This document shows, piece by piece, positions 42,306 through 52,201 of a stretch of 64,000 nucleotides of DNA. Location of the stretch: contig NZ_VTUZ01000006.1 of assembly GCF_008369935.1 (NCBI RefSeq), positions 295,002 through 359,001 on the forward strand, written 5' to 3'. Numbering within the stretch: position 1 is the first letter of the stretch; every line of letters begins with the position of its first letter. The stretch is from Paraburkholderia panacisoli. Lineage in GTDB: Bacteria; Pseudomonadota; Gammaproteobacteria; Burkholderiales; Burkholderiaceae. The notes under the pieces were generated by a model, which was given only the letters and a program-made list of their open reading frames with translations, ran no database searches and was not told where the DNA came from. A program made the position numbers and the translations under genes.

Positions 42306-42508
42306 CAACAGAAGGGAAATTATGCAGTAACTTTTCGAGCTTGCCAAGCCCCCTTAGCAGATTTCTTAAAAATATTTGTTCGGACGGCCCCGAGTCATCC
42401 CTCCACAGACACGCGACCGCGAAAAAGCCGCAGCGTGCACCGAGCCGGTATCATGTCGCGGACACCTCGCCGCGTGAAGCGTCGCGCAGCTTTCGACCGG
42501 GAACTGCC

Positions 42509-42913
42509 ATGGATGACAATGAGACTATCGAGCTACTCGACCGCATTCTCGCGCCGTGGGTCCGGGCTCTCACGCTGACACCGGTCAAGGTCGACGAAGA
42601 AAGCGCGACGCTGCGCTTACCGTTTTCCGGCGGCCTGCGCCATTCGGGCGGCGTGATCTGCGGCCAGGTGTTCATGGCGGCCGCCGACACAGCGATGATC
42701 GTCGCCATTTCGGCCGCGCTCGGCGGCTTCAAGCCGATGAGCACGGTGTCGCTGAACATCAATTTCATGCGCGCGGTGCGCAAGGGCGACGTGCTGATCA
42801 CCGCGCGTGTACTGCGCATGGGCCGCAATCTGGTGTTCGGCGAAGTCGAATTATTCGACGAAACCGGCAACATGGCCGTTCACGCCACCACTACGTACGC
42901 GCTGCTCGACTGA
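42509..42913 (+). CDS. PaaI-family thioesterase
   Basis: A 134-residue hotdog-fold thioesterase. The conserved part LRHSGGVICGQVFMAAADTA (about 48-67) contains the Gly and Asp region of PaaI-type acyl-CoA hydrolases, followed by TVSLNINFMRAVRKGDVLI. It hydrolyses acyl- or aryl-CoA; the true substrate is unknown. I chose the ATG at 42509; the frame is open upstream to 42341 without similarity. The patatin-like gene follows 35 bases on, so the two may share a transcript for lipid turnover. Confidence 0.88.
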   Translation: MDDNETIELLDRILAPWVRALTLTPVKVDEESATLRLPFSGGLRHSGGVICGQVFMAAADTAMIVAISAALGGFKPMSTVSLNINFMRAVRKGDVLITARVLRMGRNLVFGEVELFDETGNMAVHATTTYALLD

Positions 42914-42948
42914 AGCGGGCGGCGGCGGCCTCGGAGGAAGTACCCAAG

Positions 42949-43824
42949 ATGTTCGATCAGGTCGTATTCGCCGGCGGCGGCAATCGCTGCTGGTGGCAGG
43001 CGGGTTTCTGGGACGTAGTGCAGCCGGAGCTGCGTATTCGTCCTCGCGTGATTACCGGCATTTCGGCCGGCGCCGCGACCGCGTGCATGCTCTACACGCG
43101 CGATTCCGACTGGGTGATGCGGTATTACCAGGACGCGCTGCGTCACAACACCCGCAACGCCTACTGGGGCAACCTGCTGCGCGGCGAGTCGGTGTTTCCG
43201 CATTACCGGATCTACCGGCAGGCGCTGCTCGACATCTACGGCGAGAAGTTTTCGACGCTCGCCGACGCGCCGGAAATCCGCATCGGCGTGTCGCATCTGC
43301 CGCGTTGGCTCGGCGCGCGCAGCGCAGTCGCCGCGGGTCTGATCGCGTACAACATCGAAAAATACGTGCGCAAGACGCTGCATCCGACGCTCGGGCAGAC
43401 GCTCGGCTTCCATCCGGAATTCGTGCGCGCGCAGGATTGCGCGAGCGTCGAGGATCTCGCCGATCTGATCCTGCAATCGTCGAGCACGCCACCGTTCACG
43501 CCGGTTCTGCGGCGCAACGGTCGGCCGGTGCTGGACGGCGGCATGGTCGACAACGTGCCGGTCGGCGCGCTCGACGCCGACGCGCCCGGCAACGTGCTGG
43601 TGATGGTCACGCGCCTCTATCCACGGCCGCAGATGTTCGTCGTGCCGCACGGCGTCCAGCAACGGCTCTATGTGCAGCCGTCGCGCAAGGTACCGATTTC
43701 GAGCTGGGATTACACGAGCCCTTCGCAGATGGTGCATGCGTATAACCTCGGCCGCGTCGATGGCGAGACCTTCCTCGCGCGCATACCCGATTTGCTGGAA
43801 GCTGGCGCGCACGAAGCGCGTTGA
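42949..43824 (+). CDS. Patatin-like phospholipase
   Basis: A 291-residue patatin-family acyl hydrolase. The oxyanion loop is FAGGGNRCWW (about 7-16), the catalytic Ser lies in ITGISAGAAT (about 41) and the Asp in LDGGMVDNV (about 197). The Ser-Asp dyad is complete. GGAGGA stands about 11 bases before the ATG at 42949. It probably cuts phospholipid or other acyl esters. It has no signal peptide, so it is cytoplasmic or membrane-associated. It is a neighbour of the thioesterase. Confidence 0.9.
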   Translation: MFDQVVFAGGGNRCWWQAGFWDVVQPELRIRPRVITGISAGAATACMLYTRDSDWVMRYYQDALRHNTRNAYWGNLLRGESVFPHYRIYRQALLDIYGEKFSTLADAPEIRIGVSHLPRWLGARSAVAAGLIAYNIEKYVRKTLHPTLGQTLGFHPEFVRAQDCASVEDLADLILQSSSTPPFTPVLRRNGRPVLDGGMVDNVPVGALDADAPGNVLVMVTRLYPRPQMFVVPHGVQQRLYVQPSRKVPISSWDYTSPSQMVHAYNLGRVDGETFLARIPDLLEAGAHEAR

Positions 43825-43979
43825 AGTGAGTCGCAACGAGGTGTTCCGGCAACCGTGCGCGGTTTGCGAGCCGCGCGCCGGAGCAAGGGCACCTCAGGCC
43901 GCAACCAGATAAAACATCGAAGCCGGCGCATTGGATGGCTTGCGCAATTCAATCGCGCTCGGCAAGCCATCACCCAAAG

Positions 43980-44993
43980 TTACCGCCGACGCCCACCCTG
44001 CAACGCTTCCGGATTTGCCACGCTGGCCGTGTCGCCGGCGTCGAACGCCAGAATGTTCTTGAACGCCGCAGTGAAATACTGCTCGTAGCTCTCGCGCTCC
44101 ACATAGCCGATGTGCGGCGTGCAGATCACGTTTTCCATCCGCAGCAGGCTATAGCCCTGCAGGATCGGCTCGCTTTCGTAGACGTCGATCGCCACCATCC
44201 CCGGACGGTTATGCGACAGCGCGTTCACCAGCGCGTTATCGTCGAGCAGTTCGGCCCGGCTCGTATTGACGAGCAACGCGGTCGGTTTCATGCGCATCAG
44301 GTCTTCCTGCTTGACGATGCCTCGCGTGTCGTCGTGCAGGCGCAGGTGCAGCGACAGCACGTCACTCTGTTCGAACAGCGCTTCGCGGCTCTCGGCTACG
44401 CCGTAGCCGTCAGCGCGAGCGGCTTCGCACGAATGCTCGCGGCCCCACACAAGCACGTTCATGCCGAACGCCTTGCCGTACCCGGCAACCAGGCGTCCGA
44501 TCTTGCCGTAACCCCAAATCCCCAGCGTCTGACCGCGCAACACCTGGCCCAAGCCGAAATTCGGCGGCAGCACCGAAGTCTTCAGCCCGGACTGCTGCCA
44601 GGCGCCTTGCTTAAGGTTAGCTACGTATTGCGGAATGCGGCGCTGGGCCGCCATGATGAGAGCCCATGTCAACTCGGCGGGCGCGAACGGCGAGCCACTG
44701 CCTTCCAGCACGGCGATCCCGCGCTCGGTACAGGCAGCCAGGTCGATGTGGCTGGACACCTTGCCGGTCTGGCTGATCATGCGCAAACGCGGCAATTTGT
44801 CGAGCAGTTGTGAGTTGATACGGGTACGTTCGCGAATCAGGACGAGTGCATCGACTTCGGAAAGACGGCTTGCCAGTTGGCCCAGACCTCGGACCGTGTT
44901 GTTGAAAACTTTGACTTCGTGGTCGGCCAGCAATTGAAAGCAGTCGAGCTTACGAACGGCGTCCTGGTAATCGTCGAGAATGGCAATCTTCAT
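43980..44993 (-). CDS. D-2-hydroxyacid dehydrogenase family protein
   Basis: A 337-residue NAD-dependent D-isomer-specific dehydrogenase, related to phosphoglycerate dehydrogenase. The nucleotide-binding motif is GIWGYGKIGRLVAG (about 155-168). The catalytic residues are Arg in VNTSRAELL, Glu in DVYESEP and His in CTPHIGYV. The substrate may be a hydroxy-acid or hydroxypyruvate. I chose the ATG at 44993 (MKIAILDDYQ), which begins the conserved fold. A CRP-type palindrome lies 64 bases upstream, so catabolite-type control is possible. Confidence 0.9.
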   Translation of the reverse strand: MKIAILDDYQDAVRKLDCFQLLADHEVKVFNNTVRGLGQLASRLSEVDALVLIRERTRINSQLLDKLPRLRMISQTGKVSSHIDLAACTERGIAVLEGSGSPFAPAELTWALIMAAQRRIPQYVANLKQGAWQQSGLKTSVLPPNFGLGQVLRGQTLGIWGYGKIGRLVAGYGKAFGMNVLVWGREHSCEAARADGYGVAESREALFEQSDVLSLHLRLHDDTRGIVKQEDLMRMKPTALLVNTSRAELLDDNALVNALSHNRPGMVAIDVYESEPILQGYSLLRMENVICTPHIGYVERESYEQYFTAAFKNILAFDAGDTASVANPEALQGGRRR

Positions 44994-45056
44994 GGTATGT
45001 GTCTTGCGACGCACCATAGCGGTGCGCAACGGAGTGTTATGCTGACTGTCCCATCA

Positions 45057-45072
45057 TGTGACCTAGGTCACA
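45057..45072. promoter_or_regulatory. CRP/FNR-type palindrome TGTGA-N6-TCACA
   Basis: TGTGACCTAGGTCACA is a perfect dyad that extends to ATGTG...CACAT. It matches the consensus of CRP-type regulators exactly. It lies in the 378-base gap between the divergent dehydrogenase (start 44993) and pckG (start 45372), 64 bases from the former. Confidence 0.65.
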
Positions 45073-45371
45073 TGCCGGTCTGGTTGGATGCCTTACCGTA
45101 GAAACTGTCGCGAAGTACGGCAGCGCCACGTAATGGCAAATTGAGATCGTTTTTAACAGTTTGTTGCGTGTTGAGGCAAGCCGCTTTACAGACGGTTGCA
45201 GAAGCCCCGTCAGCAGGGCGCCTCCGCCCAACAAGCTGGATGGCCCAGGTTGACCTGCGCAATTGCGCGACGGGGTAAACGAAACCTCGGCGCGATGAAT
45301 TGAATGCCTCTCGCATGCAGCGTCGCCGGGCTTGTGCCGTTTTTCCATTGCTTTCAAACGGAGACGAGTCG

Positions 45372-47228
45372 ATGAATCATCCCTCATTCGAAGGACAGGC
45401 CACTATTGAGCCGCCCGCGTGGGTCAAGCACCGCAAACTGATCGACTGGGTTCGCCGGGTCGCCGCGATGACCAAACCGGACAAGGTCGTCTGGTGCGAC
45501 GGCTCGCAGGAGGAATACGACCGCCTTTGCGCGCAGATGGTCGAAGCGGGCACCCTGAAGAAACTCAATCCGGCGAAACGCCCCAATTCTTACCTCGCAT
45601 GGTCCGATCCGTCCGATGTGGCGCGCGTCGAGGACCGCACCTTCATCTGCTCGCAGCGCGCGGAAGACGCCGGCCCTACCAACAACTGGATCGCCCCGGC
45701 TGAAATGCGCTCTACGCTCGACGGTTTGTTCGACGGCGCGATGCGCGGCCGCACGATGTACGTCGTGCCGTTTTCGATGGGCCCGCTCGGCTCGCCGATC
45801 GCGCATATCGGTGTCGAACTGAGCGACAGCCCGTACGTGGTGACCAATATGCGGATCATGACGCGCATGGGCCGCAAGGTGTACGACGTGCTGGGCGAAG
45901 AAGGCGAGTTCGTGCCGTGCGTCCATTCGGTGGGCGCGCCGCTCGCGGCAGGTGAGCAGGACGTGCCGTGGCCGTGCAACAAAACCAAATACATCGTCCA
46001 TTTTCCCGAAACGCGCGAAATCTGGAGCTACGGTTCGGGCTACGGCGGCAATGCGCTGCTCGGCAAAAAGTGCTTCGCGTTGCGTATCGCGTCGACCATG
46101 GGCCGCGCCGAGGGCTGGCTCGCCGAACATATGCTGATTCTCGGCGTGACGTCGCCGGAAGGGCGTAAGCATCACGTCGCGGCGGCCTTCCCGTCGGCGT
46201 GCGGCAAGACCAATTTCGCGATGCTGATTCCGCCGCAAGGCCTGAACGGCTGGAAAATCTCCACCATCGGCGACGATATTGCGTGGATCAAACCGGGCCA
46301 GGACGGTCGCCTGTACGCAATCAACCCCGAAGCGGGTTATTTCGGCGTCGCGCCGGGTACGAGCGAGAAAACCAACTTCAACGCGATGGCGACGCTGAAG
46401 GAAAACGTGATTTTCACGAACGTCGCGCTGACGGACGACGGCGACGTCTGGTGGGAAGGCATGACGGACGAACCGCCCGCGCACCTGATCGACTGGCAGG
46501 GCAGCGACTGGACGCCGGCCATCGCGAAGGAGAGCGGGCGCAAGGCTGCACACCCGAACGCGCGTTTCACGGCGCCGGCCTCGCAATGTCCGTCGATCGA
46601 CGCCGACTGGGAAAATCCGGCGGGCGTGGCGATCGACGCGTTCATCTTCGGCGGCCGCCGTTCCACCACCGTGCCGCTCGTCACGGAAGCGCGCAACTGG
46701 GTCGAGGGCGTCTACATGGCGGCGACCATGGGCTCCGAGACGACCGCAGCCGCGGCCGGCCAGCAGGGCGTGGTGCGCCGCGATCCGTTCGCGATGCTGC
46801 CATTCTGCGGCTACAACATGAGCGACTACTTCGGCCACTGGCTGAAGACCGGCGAGCGTCTGCAAACGCTGAATGCGACGCTGCCGAAAATCTTCTGCGT
46901 CAACTGGTTCCGGAAGGGCGCGGACGGCAAGTTCGTCTGGCCGGGCTTCGGCGAGAACATGCGCGTGTTGAGCTGGATGGTCGGCCGGATCGAAGGCACG
47001 GCGCAAGGCGAGGAACATGCGTTCGGCGTGTCGCCGCACTACGAGGACATCGACTGGAGCGGCCTGGATTTCAGCCGCGAGCAATTCCAGCAGGTGATCT
47101 CTGTCGACGATGCGGCCTGGCGCGATGAACTCGCCCTCCATGCCGAGCTGTTTGACACATTGCAACAAGGCCTGCCGCCGGCTTTGACGCAGGCTAAACG
47201 CACGCTCGAAGGAAAGCTCGCCGCCTAG
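45372..47228 (+). CDS. pckG: Phosphoenolpyruvate carboxykinase (GTP)
   Basis: A 618-residue GTP-type PEPCK. It converts oxaloacetate and GTP to PEP, the first committed step of gluconeogenesis. The kinase-1a loop is [12 protein letters not shown] (about 274-285), the next metal region is [11 protein letters not shown], and the guanine pocket region is near [20 protein letters not shown]. Length is normal for the family. The ATG at 45372 begins the conserved NHPSFEGQ. A strong terminator follows at 47256. Control by the CRP-like site at 45057 is plausible but the site is about 300 bases away. Confidence 0.97.
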   Translation: MNHPSFEGQATIEPPAWVKHRKLIDWVRRVAAMTKPDKVVWCDGSQEEYDRLCAQMVEAGTLKKLNPAKRPNSYLAWSDPSDVARVEDRTFICSQRAEDAGPTNNWIAPAEMRSTLDGLFDGAMRGRTMYVVPFSMGPLGSPIAHIGVELSDSPYVVTNMRIMTRMGRKVYDVLGEEGEFVPCVHSVGAPLAAGEQDVPWPCNKTKYIVHFPETREIWSYGSGYGGNALLGKKCFALRIASTMGRAEGWLAEHMLILGVTSPEGRKHHVAAAFPSACGKTNFAMLIPPQGLNGWKISTIGDDIAWIKPGQDGRLYAINPEAGYFGVAPGTSEKTNFNAMATLKENVIFTNVALTDDGDVWWEGMTDEPPAHLIDWQGSDWTPAIAKESGRKAAHPNARFTAPASQCPSIDADWENPAGVAIDAFIFGGRRSTTVPLVTEARNWVEGVYMAATMGSETTAAAAGQQGVVRRDPFAMLPFCGYNMSDYFGHWLKTGERLQTLNATLPKIFCVNWFRKGADGKFVWPGFGENMRVLSWMVGRIEGTAQGEEHAFGVSPHYEDIDWSGLDFSREQFQQVISVDDAAWRDELALHAELFDTLQQGLPPALTQAKRTLEGKLAA

Positions 47229-47255
47229 CATGTGAGCATTCACTTTGCAGAGAAC

Positions 47256-47279
47256 AGCCGCCTTCGGGCGGCTTTTTTG
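47256..47279 (+). terminator. pckG terminator
   Basis: AGCCGCC-TTC-GGGCGGCT followed by six T begins 28 bases after the pckG stop. Confidence 0.85.
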
Positions 47280-47568
47280 TGACCTGTCCCAATTCGGCGA
47301 TTTTTGCGGATTTCGCAATGCAGGAGTGACCTTTACGTCTGTTCGAACAAAAAACACAGTGCAAGCTGCACCGCAGCAGATTGTTTCAGATCTCGGAACA
47401 ATCGACGATCCTGCCCCGCATTGGGCAATGGAGTTGCACGAAAATTGGCAATATTTCGAGTTTCGCGGGCAACTTCTGCACGATCTTGCGAGTCGTAGGA
47501 GAATTCCAAGTTCGCTTCACTGGTTTTCACTAATTGTCAGGAAGCAGTAACACGGCAGGAGTTGTCCT
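47280..47568. other. Intergenic region upstream of the LysR gene
   Basis: About 290 bases, richer in A/T than neighbours, with no gene. It probably holds the promoter of the LysR gene. No T-N11-A dyad could be fixed with confidence. Confidence 0.4.
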
Positions 47569-48672
47569 ATGGATCATTTGCAGTCGATGCGAGTTTTCGT
47601 CAAAGTGGCGGATCTCGGCAGTTTTGCCCGCGCTGCGAGCGCGATGGATATTTCCAATGCGGTCGCCACCCGTCACGTTGCGGATCTCGAAGGCCGTCTT
47701 GGTACGCGGCTGCTCAATCGCACAACCCGCAGCTTGTCCCTGACCGAATCCGGCCAGGTCTATCTCGAGCGCGCGCGCCAGATTCTCGACGAACTGGAAG
47801 ACGTCGAACAGATGGTGGTCGCGCGCAATCACGAACCCGTCGGCACGTTGCGAATCGTCGCGCCCGTCGTATTCGGTTTGCATAATCTCGCCCCCGTGCT
47901 TCAAACGTACGCGGAGCGCTATCCGAAAGTGATCCCCGATGTCACGCTGGTGGACCGTCAGGTCGATCTGGTCGAAGAAGGCTTCGACGTGGGCGTCGTG
48001 ATCGCGCGGCAAATGCGCAGCGCAAGCATCGTCACACGGCGTCTTACCACCGGTTGCATGACCGTGTGCGCGACGCCGGCTTATCTGGAGAAGCACGGTA
48101 CGCCGGCTCGTCCCGAGGACCTGCTCGAGCATCCGTGCCTGAGCCTGCCGTCCGAGTACTGGGGTGACGAGCGTGTGTTCACGGGCCCCGAAGGCGAAGT
48201 GCGGGTGCGTCCGTCGAACGTGATCGTCGCGAACAACACGGAAATGCTGCGGCAATTCGCGTTGCTCGGCATGGGCATCGCGATTCTGCCGAGCTACCTG
48301 ATCGGCCGTGACATGACGCGCGGCAGGCTTGTGCGGCTGCTCGGCGATTACCGCTTGCCGCAGGTCGAGATCAACATTGCGTATCCGAGCCGCCGTCACT
48401 TGCCGGCGAAGGTGCGCACGTTCATCGATCATCTGGTCGAGCATTTCAGCCAGACGCCGAATAGCCTGCTCGGCGAACAGTGGATCAAGGACGGCCTCGA
48501 ACGGCCCGCCACGTCGGCGGCGTTCGATTCCGCCGGCGCCGTCATGCCGCCGGAAGCGTTCGACGGCGCTGAGCCGCTGTCGCGGCTGCTGGATAGCGAG
48601 TTGTCGCCGGTGCCGAAGGCCTTGGCAAAGACGCCGAATCGTGCCCGGCCGACGGCTTTGTCGCCGCTGTAA
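47569..48672 (+). CDS. LysR-family transcriptional regulator
   Basis: A 367-residue LysR regulator. The N-terminal winged helix (about 1-60) shows VADLGSFARAASAMDISNAV and ATRHVADLEGRLGTRLLNRT. The effector domain covers about 90-300. The tail of about 60 residues after 305 is longer than usual for the family, low in predicted structure and Pro/Ala-rich. The ligand and target genes are unknown; members near this subgroup (CrgA-like) often control their neighbours. A bidirectional terminator separates it from topB. Confidence 0.9.
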   Translation: MDHLQSMRVFVKVADLGSFARAASAMDISNAVATRHVADLEGRLGTRLLNRTTRSLSLTESGQVYLERARQILDELEDVEQMVVARNHEPVGTLRIVAPVVFGLHNLAPVLQTYAERYPKVIPDVTLVDRQVDLVEEGFDVGVVIARQMRSASIVTRRLTTGCMTVCATPAYLEKHGTPARPEDLLEHPCLSLPSEYWGDERVFTGPEGEVRVRPSNVIVANNTEMLRQFALLGMGIAILPSYLIGRDMTRGRLVRLLGDYRLPQVEINIAYPSRRHLPAKVRTFIDHLVEHFSQTPNSLLGEQWIKDGLERPATSAAFDSAGAVMPPEAFDGAEPLSRLLDSELSPVPKALAKTPNRARPTALSPL

Positions 48673-48727
48673 ATGCTGGGTTGAGTGGGGCGGCAATGCC
48701 ACCGTAGGTGTTCCCGCAGGCCGATAT

Positions 48728-48767
48728 GAAAAAGGCGCAATCACGTGAAGTGATTGCGCCTTTTTTC
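48728..48767. terminator. Bidirectional terminator between the LysR gene and topB
   Basis: A long stem AAAAAGGCGCAATCAC/GTGATTGCGCCTTTTT with a 5-base loop has A before and T after, so it serves both strands. It sits between the converging genes. Confidence 0.9.
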
Positions 48768-48826
48768 TTGGCAAGTGCAAACGAAGCGGGCCGGAAGCGA
48801 ATCGCTTTCCAGCCCAACCCCTCGAA

Positions 48827-51490
48827 CTACGAGCCGGTTTTGCGCGCCACCGCTTTCTTTGCGGGGGCCTTCTTGGCTGCCGCGGTCTTGGTCGCGGGCG
48901 CCTTCTTCGCTGCCGCCTTCCTGGCTGCCGGGGCGGCCTTCACCGCCACCGTCGTTTCGCCATCTTCCGGCTCTGCTGCAGCCTGCCCAGCCGCCTTGGC
49001 CGCCGCGGTTTTTGCGGCAGTCTTGGCGGACGGCTCCTTCTTCTCGAATTCGAAGCCGATCTTGCCGTCGTTCTGCTTGACGAGGAATGCCTTGAAATTG
49101 CGGCCCGTGCGCGACGACTTGAAGTTCGTCAGCAGGTCCGTGCGGCCTTCTTCGAGCAGCTTGGCCATCTGCTCCCGAGCAATCTCTTGCTGCAGGATCA
49201 CCTTGCCGGAACGGAAGTCGCACGTCTTCGGATTGGCGACCGAGTTCTCGCAGACGTAGCTCATGCCGTGTTCGAACACGCGGCCCTTGCACTTCGGACA
49301 CGCGCCCACCGGTTGCTGATCGGAGAAGTCAGGCGGTTCGCCGTCTTCACCGCCCGCATCCTGGCCGAAGTCGAACTCGAGCTTGTAGTTCTTGATCTCG
49401 TCGTCGAGCGAAAGCTTCAGGATTGCCGAGAACGGCCGGCCCATCTTGCTGCGGAAACCCGACAGCGGTCCGATCGTCTTGTTCTGCAGCAGCTCTTCGA
49501 CTTCCGGAATTTCGAACTGGCGTCCACCCGGAATCTTCGAAATCGAGAACTCGCATTTCGAGCACGCGAAACGCCGGTAGTTTTCCTTCACCTGACCGCC
49601 GCAATTCGGGCACGGCGTCTGCAACGTCGCGTAATCGCCCGGGATCGTGTCCGAATCGTATTCCTTCGCGCGCTTGACGATGGTCTGCGTCATGCGGGCG
49701 ATTTCCTGCATGAACGCGTCGCGCGGCAGGTTGCCGCGTTCCATTTGCGAAAGCTTGTATTCCCACTCGCCGGTCAATTCCGGCGCGGTCAGTTCCTTCA
49801 CGCCGAGACCGCGCAACAGCGTCATCAACTGGAAAGCCTTGGCGGTCGGAATCAGATCGCGGCCTTCGCGGATCAGATACTTTTCGCCGAGCAGACCTTC
49901 GATGATGGCGGCGCGCGTGGCCGGCGTGCCGAGACCCTTGGCCGCCATCGCTTCGCGTAACTCGTCGTCTTCGACGAGCTTGCCTGCGCCTTCCATCGCC
50001 GACAGCAAGGTGGCTTCGTTGTAGCGTGCGGGCGGCTTGGTCACCAGTTGCTGGGCGGCGATCTTGTCGGTCTTGACCTTCTCGTCCTTCTGCACCGGCA
50101 CGAGGTTCGCGTCTTCGCCGCTGATTTCGCGGCCGTAGACCTGCAGCCAGCCCGGCTCGACCAGCACCTTGCCTTCGGTCTTGAAGTGATGGCCGACCAC
50201 TTCGGTGATCCGTGTCGTCACGCGGTATTCGGCGGCCGGGAAGAACACCGACAGGAAACGCTTCACGACGAGGTCGTAGAGCTTCTGTTCCGGCTCGGAC
50301 AGATTCTTCGGCGCCTGCAGCGTCGGGATGATTGCAAAGTGGTCGCTGATCTTCGAGTTGTCGAAGATGCGTTTGTTCGGCTTCACCCAGCCCTTGTCGA
50401 GCACCTGCTTGGCAAACGGCAGATAGTTGTTGCTCTCCTTGAGCATGCCGAGCGTCTGCTTGACCGTATCCAGATAGTCTTCCGGCAGCGCGCGAGCGTC
50501 GGTCCGGGGATAGGTCAGCACCTTGTGCTTCTCGTACAACGCCTGGGCGAGGCCCAAAGTGTTCTTCGCCGAGAAGCCGAAGCGGCCGTTGGCCTCGCGC
50601 TGCAAGCTGGTCAGATCGAACAGCGCGGGCGACAGTTGCGTGGACGGCTTCGACTCTTCGCTCACCGTGCCGATCTGGCCGCGGCAAGCGGCGACGATCG
50701 TTTCGGCCGCGGGGAGCGCCCACAGACGCGAATCGCGTTTTTCCGGATCGAACTCGTCGCGCTTGAACTTCGGGTCGAACCAGCGTCCTTCGTAAAAACC
50801 GCCCGCGCAGACGAATTCCGCTTTGACTTCCCAGTAGTCGCGCGACACGAAGCGGCGAATCTTCTCTTCGCGCTCGACGACGATCGACAGCGTCGGCGTT
50901 TGCACCCGGCCGACCGTGGTCAGGAAGAAGCCGCCGCCCTTGCTGTTGAACGCGGTCATCGCCCGCGTACCGTTGATGCCGACCAGCCAGTCCGCTTCCG
51001 AGCGGCAGCGCGCCGCATCGGCGAGCGGCTGCATTTCTTCGTCGCTGCGCAGACGGGCGAAGCCATCGCGGATCGCACCCGCCGTCATGGACTGCAGCCA
51101 CAGACGCTGGACAGGCTGTTTGGCTTTGGCGTGCTGCGCGATCAGACGGAAAATCAGCTCGCCCTCGCGCCCCGCGTCGCATGCGTTGATCAGGCGGTCG
51201 ATGTCTTTACGCTTGAGCAGCTTGGTCAACACCTTCAGGCGCGACTCGCTCTTGGCGATCGGATTCAGATCGAAATGCGGCGGAATGACGGGCAGATTGG
51301 CGAAACTCCACTTGCCGCGTTTGACTTCGTAGTCTTCGGGCGCGGCGATTTCCAGCAGGTGACCGACTGCCGAGGAAAGGACGTAGTCGTCACTTTCGTA
51401 GTATTCGTCATGCTTGGTAAAGCCGCCCAAAGCGCGCGCGATGTCGTTCGCGACGGAAGGCTTTTCGGCGATGATCAGTGCTTTGGACAT
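48827..51490 (-). CDS. topB: DNA topoisomerase III
   Basis: An 887-residue type IA topoisomerase. The TOPRIM domain starts at KALIIAEKPSVANDIARALG (about 3-22) with the DAGREGELIFR motif (about 105). The nucleophile Tyr is in VLTYPRTDARAL (about 328). Two zinc ribbons follow, CPNCGGQV...CSKCEF and CPKCKGRVFEHGMSYVCENS. The last ~60 residues are a Lys/Ala-rich tail with repeated KKAPA units, as in histone-H1-like tails, and probably bind DNA. It decatenates replication intermediates. Length is above the usual ~650, mainly through the tail and ribbons. Confidence 0.95.
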   Translation of the reverse strand: MSKALIIAEKPSVANDIARALGGFTKHDEYYESDDYVLSSAVGHLLEIAAPEDYEVKRGKWSFANLPVIPPHFDLNPIAKSESRLKVLTKLLKRKDIDRLINACDAGREGELIFRLIAQHAKAKQPVQRLWLQSMTAGAIRDGFARLRSDEEMQPLADAARCRSEADWLVGINGTRAMTAFNSKGGGFFLTTVGRVQTPTLSIVVEREEKIRRFVSRDYWEVKAEFVCAGGFYEGRWFDPKFKRDEFDPEKRDSRLWALPAAETIVAACRGQIGTVSEESKPSTQLSPALFDLTSLQREANGRFGFSAKNTLGLAQALYEKHKVLTYPRTDARALPEDYLDTVKQTLGMLKESNNYLPFAKQVLDKGWVKPNKRIFDNSKISDHFAIIPTLQAPKNLSEPEQKLYDLVVKRFLSVFFPAAEYRVTTRITEVVGHHFKTEGKVLVEPGWLQVYGREISGEDANLVPVQKDEKVKTDKIAAQQLVTKPPARYNEATLLSAMEGAGKLVEDDELREAMAAKGLGTPATRAAIIEGLLGEKYLIREGRDLIPTAKAFQLMTLLRGLGVKELTAPELTGEWEYKLSQMERGNLPRDAFMQEIARMTQTIVKRAKEYDSDTIPGDYATLQTPCPNCGGQVKENYRRFACSKCEFSISKIPGGRQFEIPEVEELLQNKTIGPLSGFRSKMGRPFSAILKLSLDDEIKNYKLEFDFGQDAGGEDGEPPDFSDQQPVGACPKCKGRVFEHGMSYVCENSVANPKTCDFRSGKVILQQEIAREQMAKLLEEGRTDLLTNFKSSRTGRNFKAFLVKQNDGKIGFEFEKKEPSAKTAAKTAAAKAAGQAAAEPEDGETTVAVKAAPAARKAAAKKAPATKTAAAKKAPAKKAVARKTGS

Positions 51491-51743
51491 GACTCGATGT
51501 GAGGTTGGTAGATCAGGGTTGATGGCCTTGAGTGCGCCAAATTAGCGCGCGACCCTCGTTTGCGACCTTTGTGACCCATTGACGACCGCTTTATAGCACA
51601 CGGCGCGAAGGCGGCGTGTCAAGTGCCATAAAAGCGCGCCATCATAAGTGCGCGCTCGGCCATCGGGCAAGTTGCGGCGAATACGCTGTGCATCGCTTCC
51701 AACATGTGTTTGCCGCGAGGCTCGCGCGCCGACCGGATCGCGT

Positions 51744-52121
51744 TCAAACGACCGTCAGCGCGGGCCGCAGCTTGGGCGCGCCGGTGATGCCAGGCACGGC
51801 CGTAAGGTCCGACAGCATCCGCTCCACAATCGCCGCCTGTGGCAAAACGGTGCCAAAAAAGCGTGTCGTTACCGAGTCTTCGATCAGTATGGTCGGGAAA
51901 TTCTCGACATCCAGATCCTCGAAGCGATCCGCATGGGTTTCGATATCGATCCACGCGAAACAGATTTCCGGATGCCGGTCGGCCAGTTTGTCGAAGGCTT
52001 CCCGATATTCACGACAGGTCCCGCACCACTCGGCGCACAGGCAGGCAACGAACAGCGTTTCGGGTTCGTTGACGCGCTCGGCGATCCGGTCTTGGTCGGT
52101 GTCGAGATTCAGCGCGGGCAT
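51744..52121 (-). CDS. Thioredoxin-like protein
   Basis: A 125-residue thioredoxin fold protein. The redox motif is EWCGTCREY (CGTC instead of CGPC, about 31-38), and the cis-Pro is in NFPTILI (about 76). No signal peptide is seen, so it is cytoplasmic. The CGTC site changes redox potential compared with standard thioredoxin. It lies between dprA and topB on the same strand, as in other Burkholderia-type genomes. The start is the ATG at 52121. Confidence 0.85.
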   Translation of the reverse strand: MPALNLDTDQDRIAERVNEPETLFVACLCAEWCGTCREYREAFDKLADRHPEICFAWIDIETHADRFEDLDVENFPTILIEDSVTTRFFGTVLPQAAIVERMLSDLTAVPGITGAPKLRPALTVV

Positions 52122-52201
52122 GTGGTGGGTTCCTTGCGTACTTTGTCAGGTGCTTTGGCGCGAATGTAGCATGGCCGATCCCGCAGGGTGGTCAACCCTG
52201 A

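Noticed and set aside
42556..42948. Upstream in-frame extension of the patatin gene through the thioesterase
   Set aside because: It is out of frame with the clear thioesterase gene and has no similarity; the ATG at 42949 has a good ribosome site.
45384..47357. 657-codon minus-strand frame opposite pckG
   Set aside because: Antisense shadow of a strongly conserved gene; composition rich in Arg and His.
50048..51502. 484-codon plus-strand frame opposite topB
   Set aside because: Antisense shadow in high-GC DNA; no motif.
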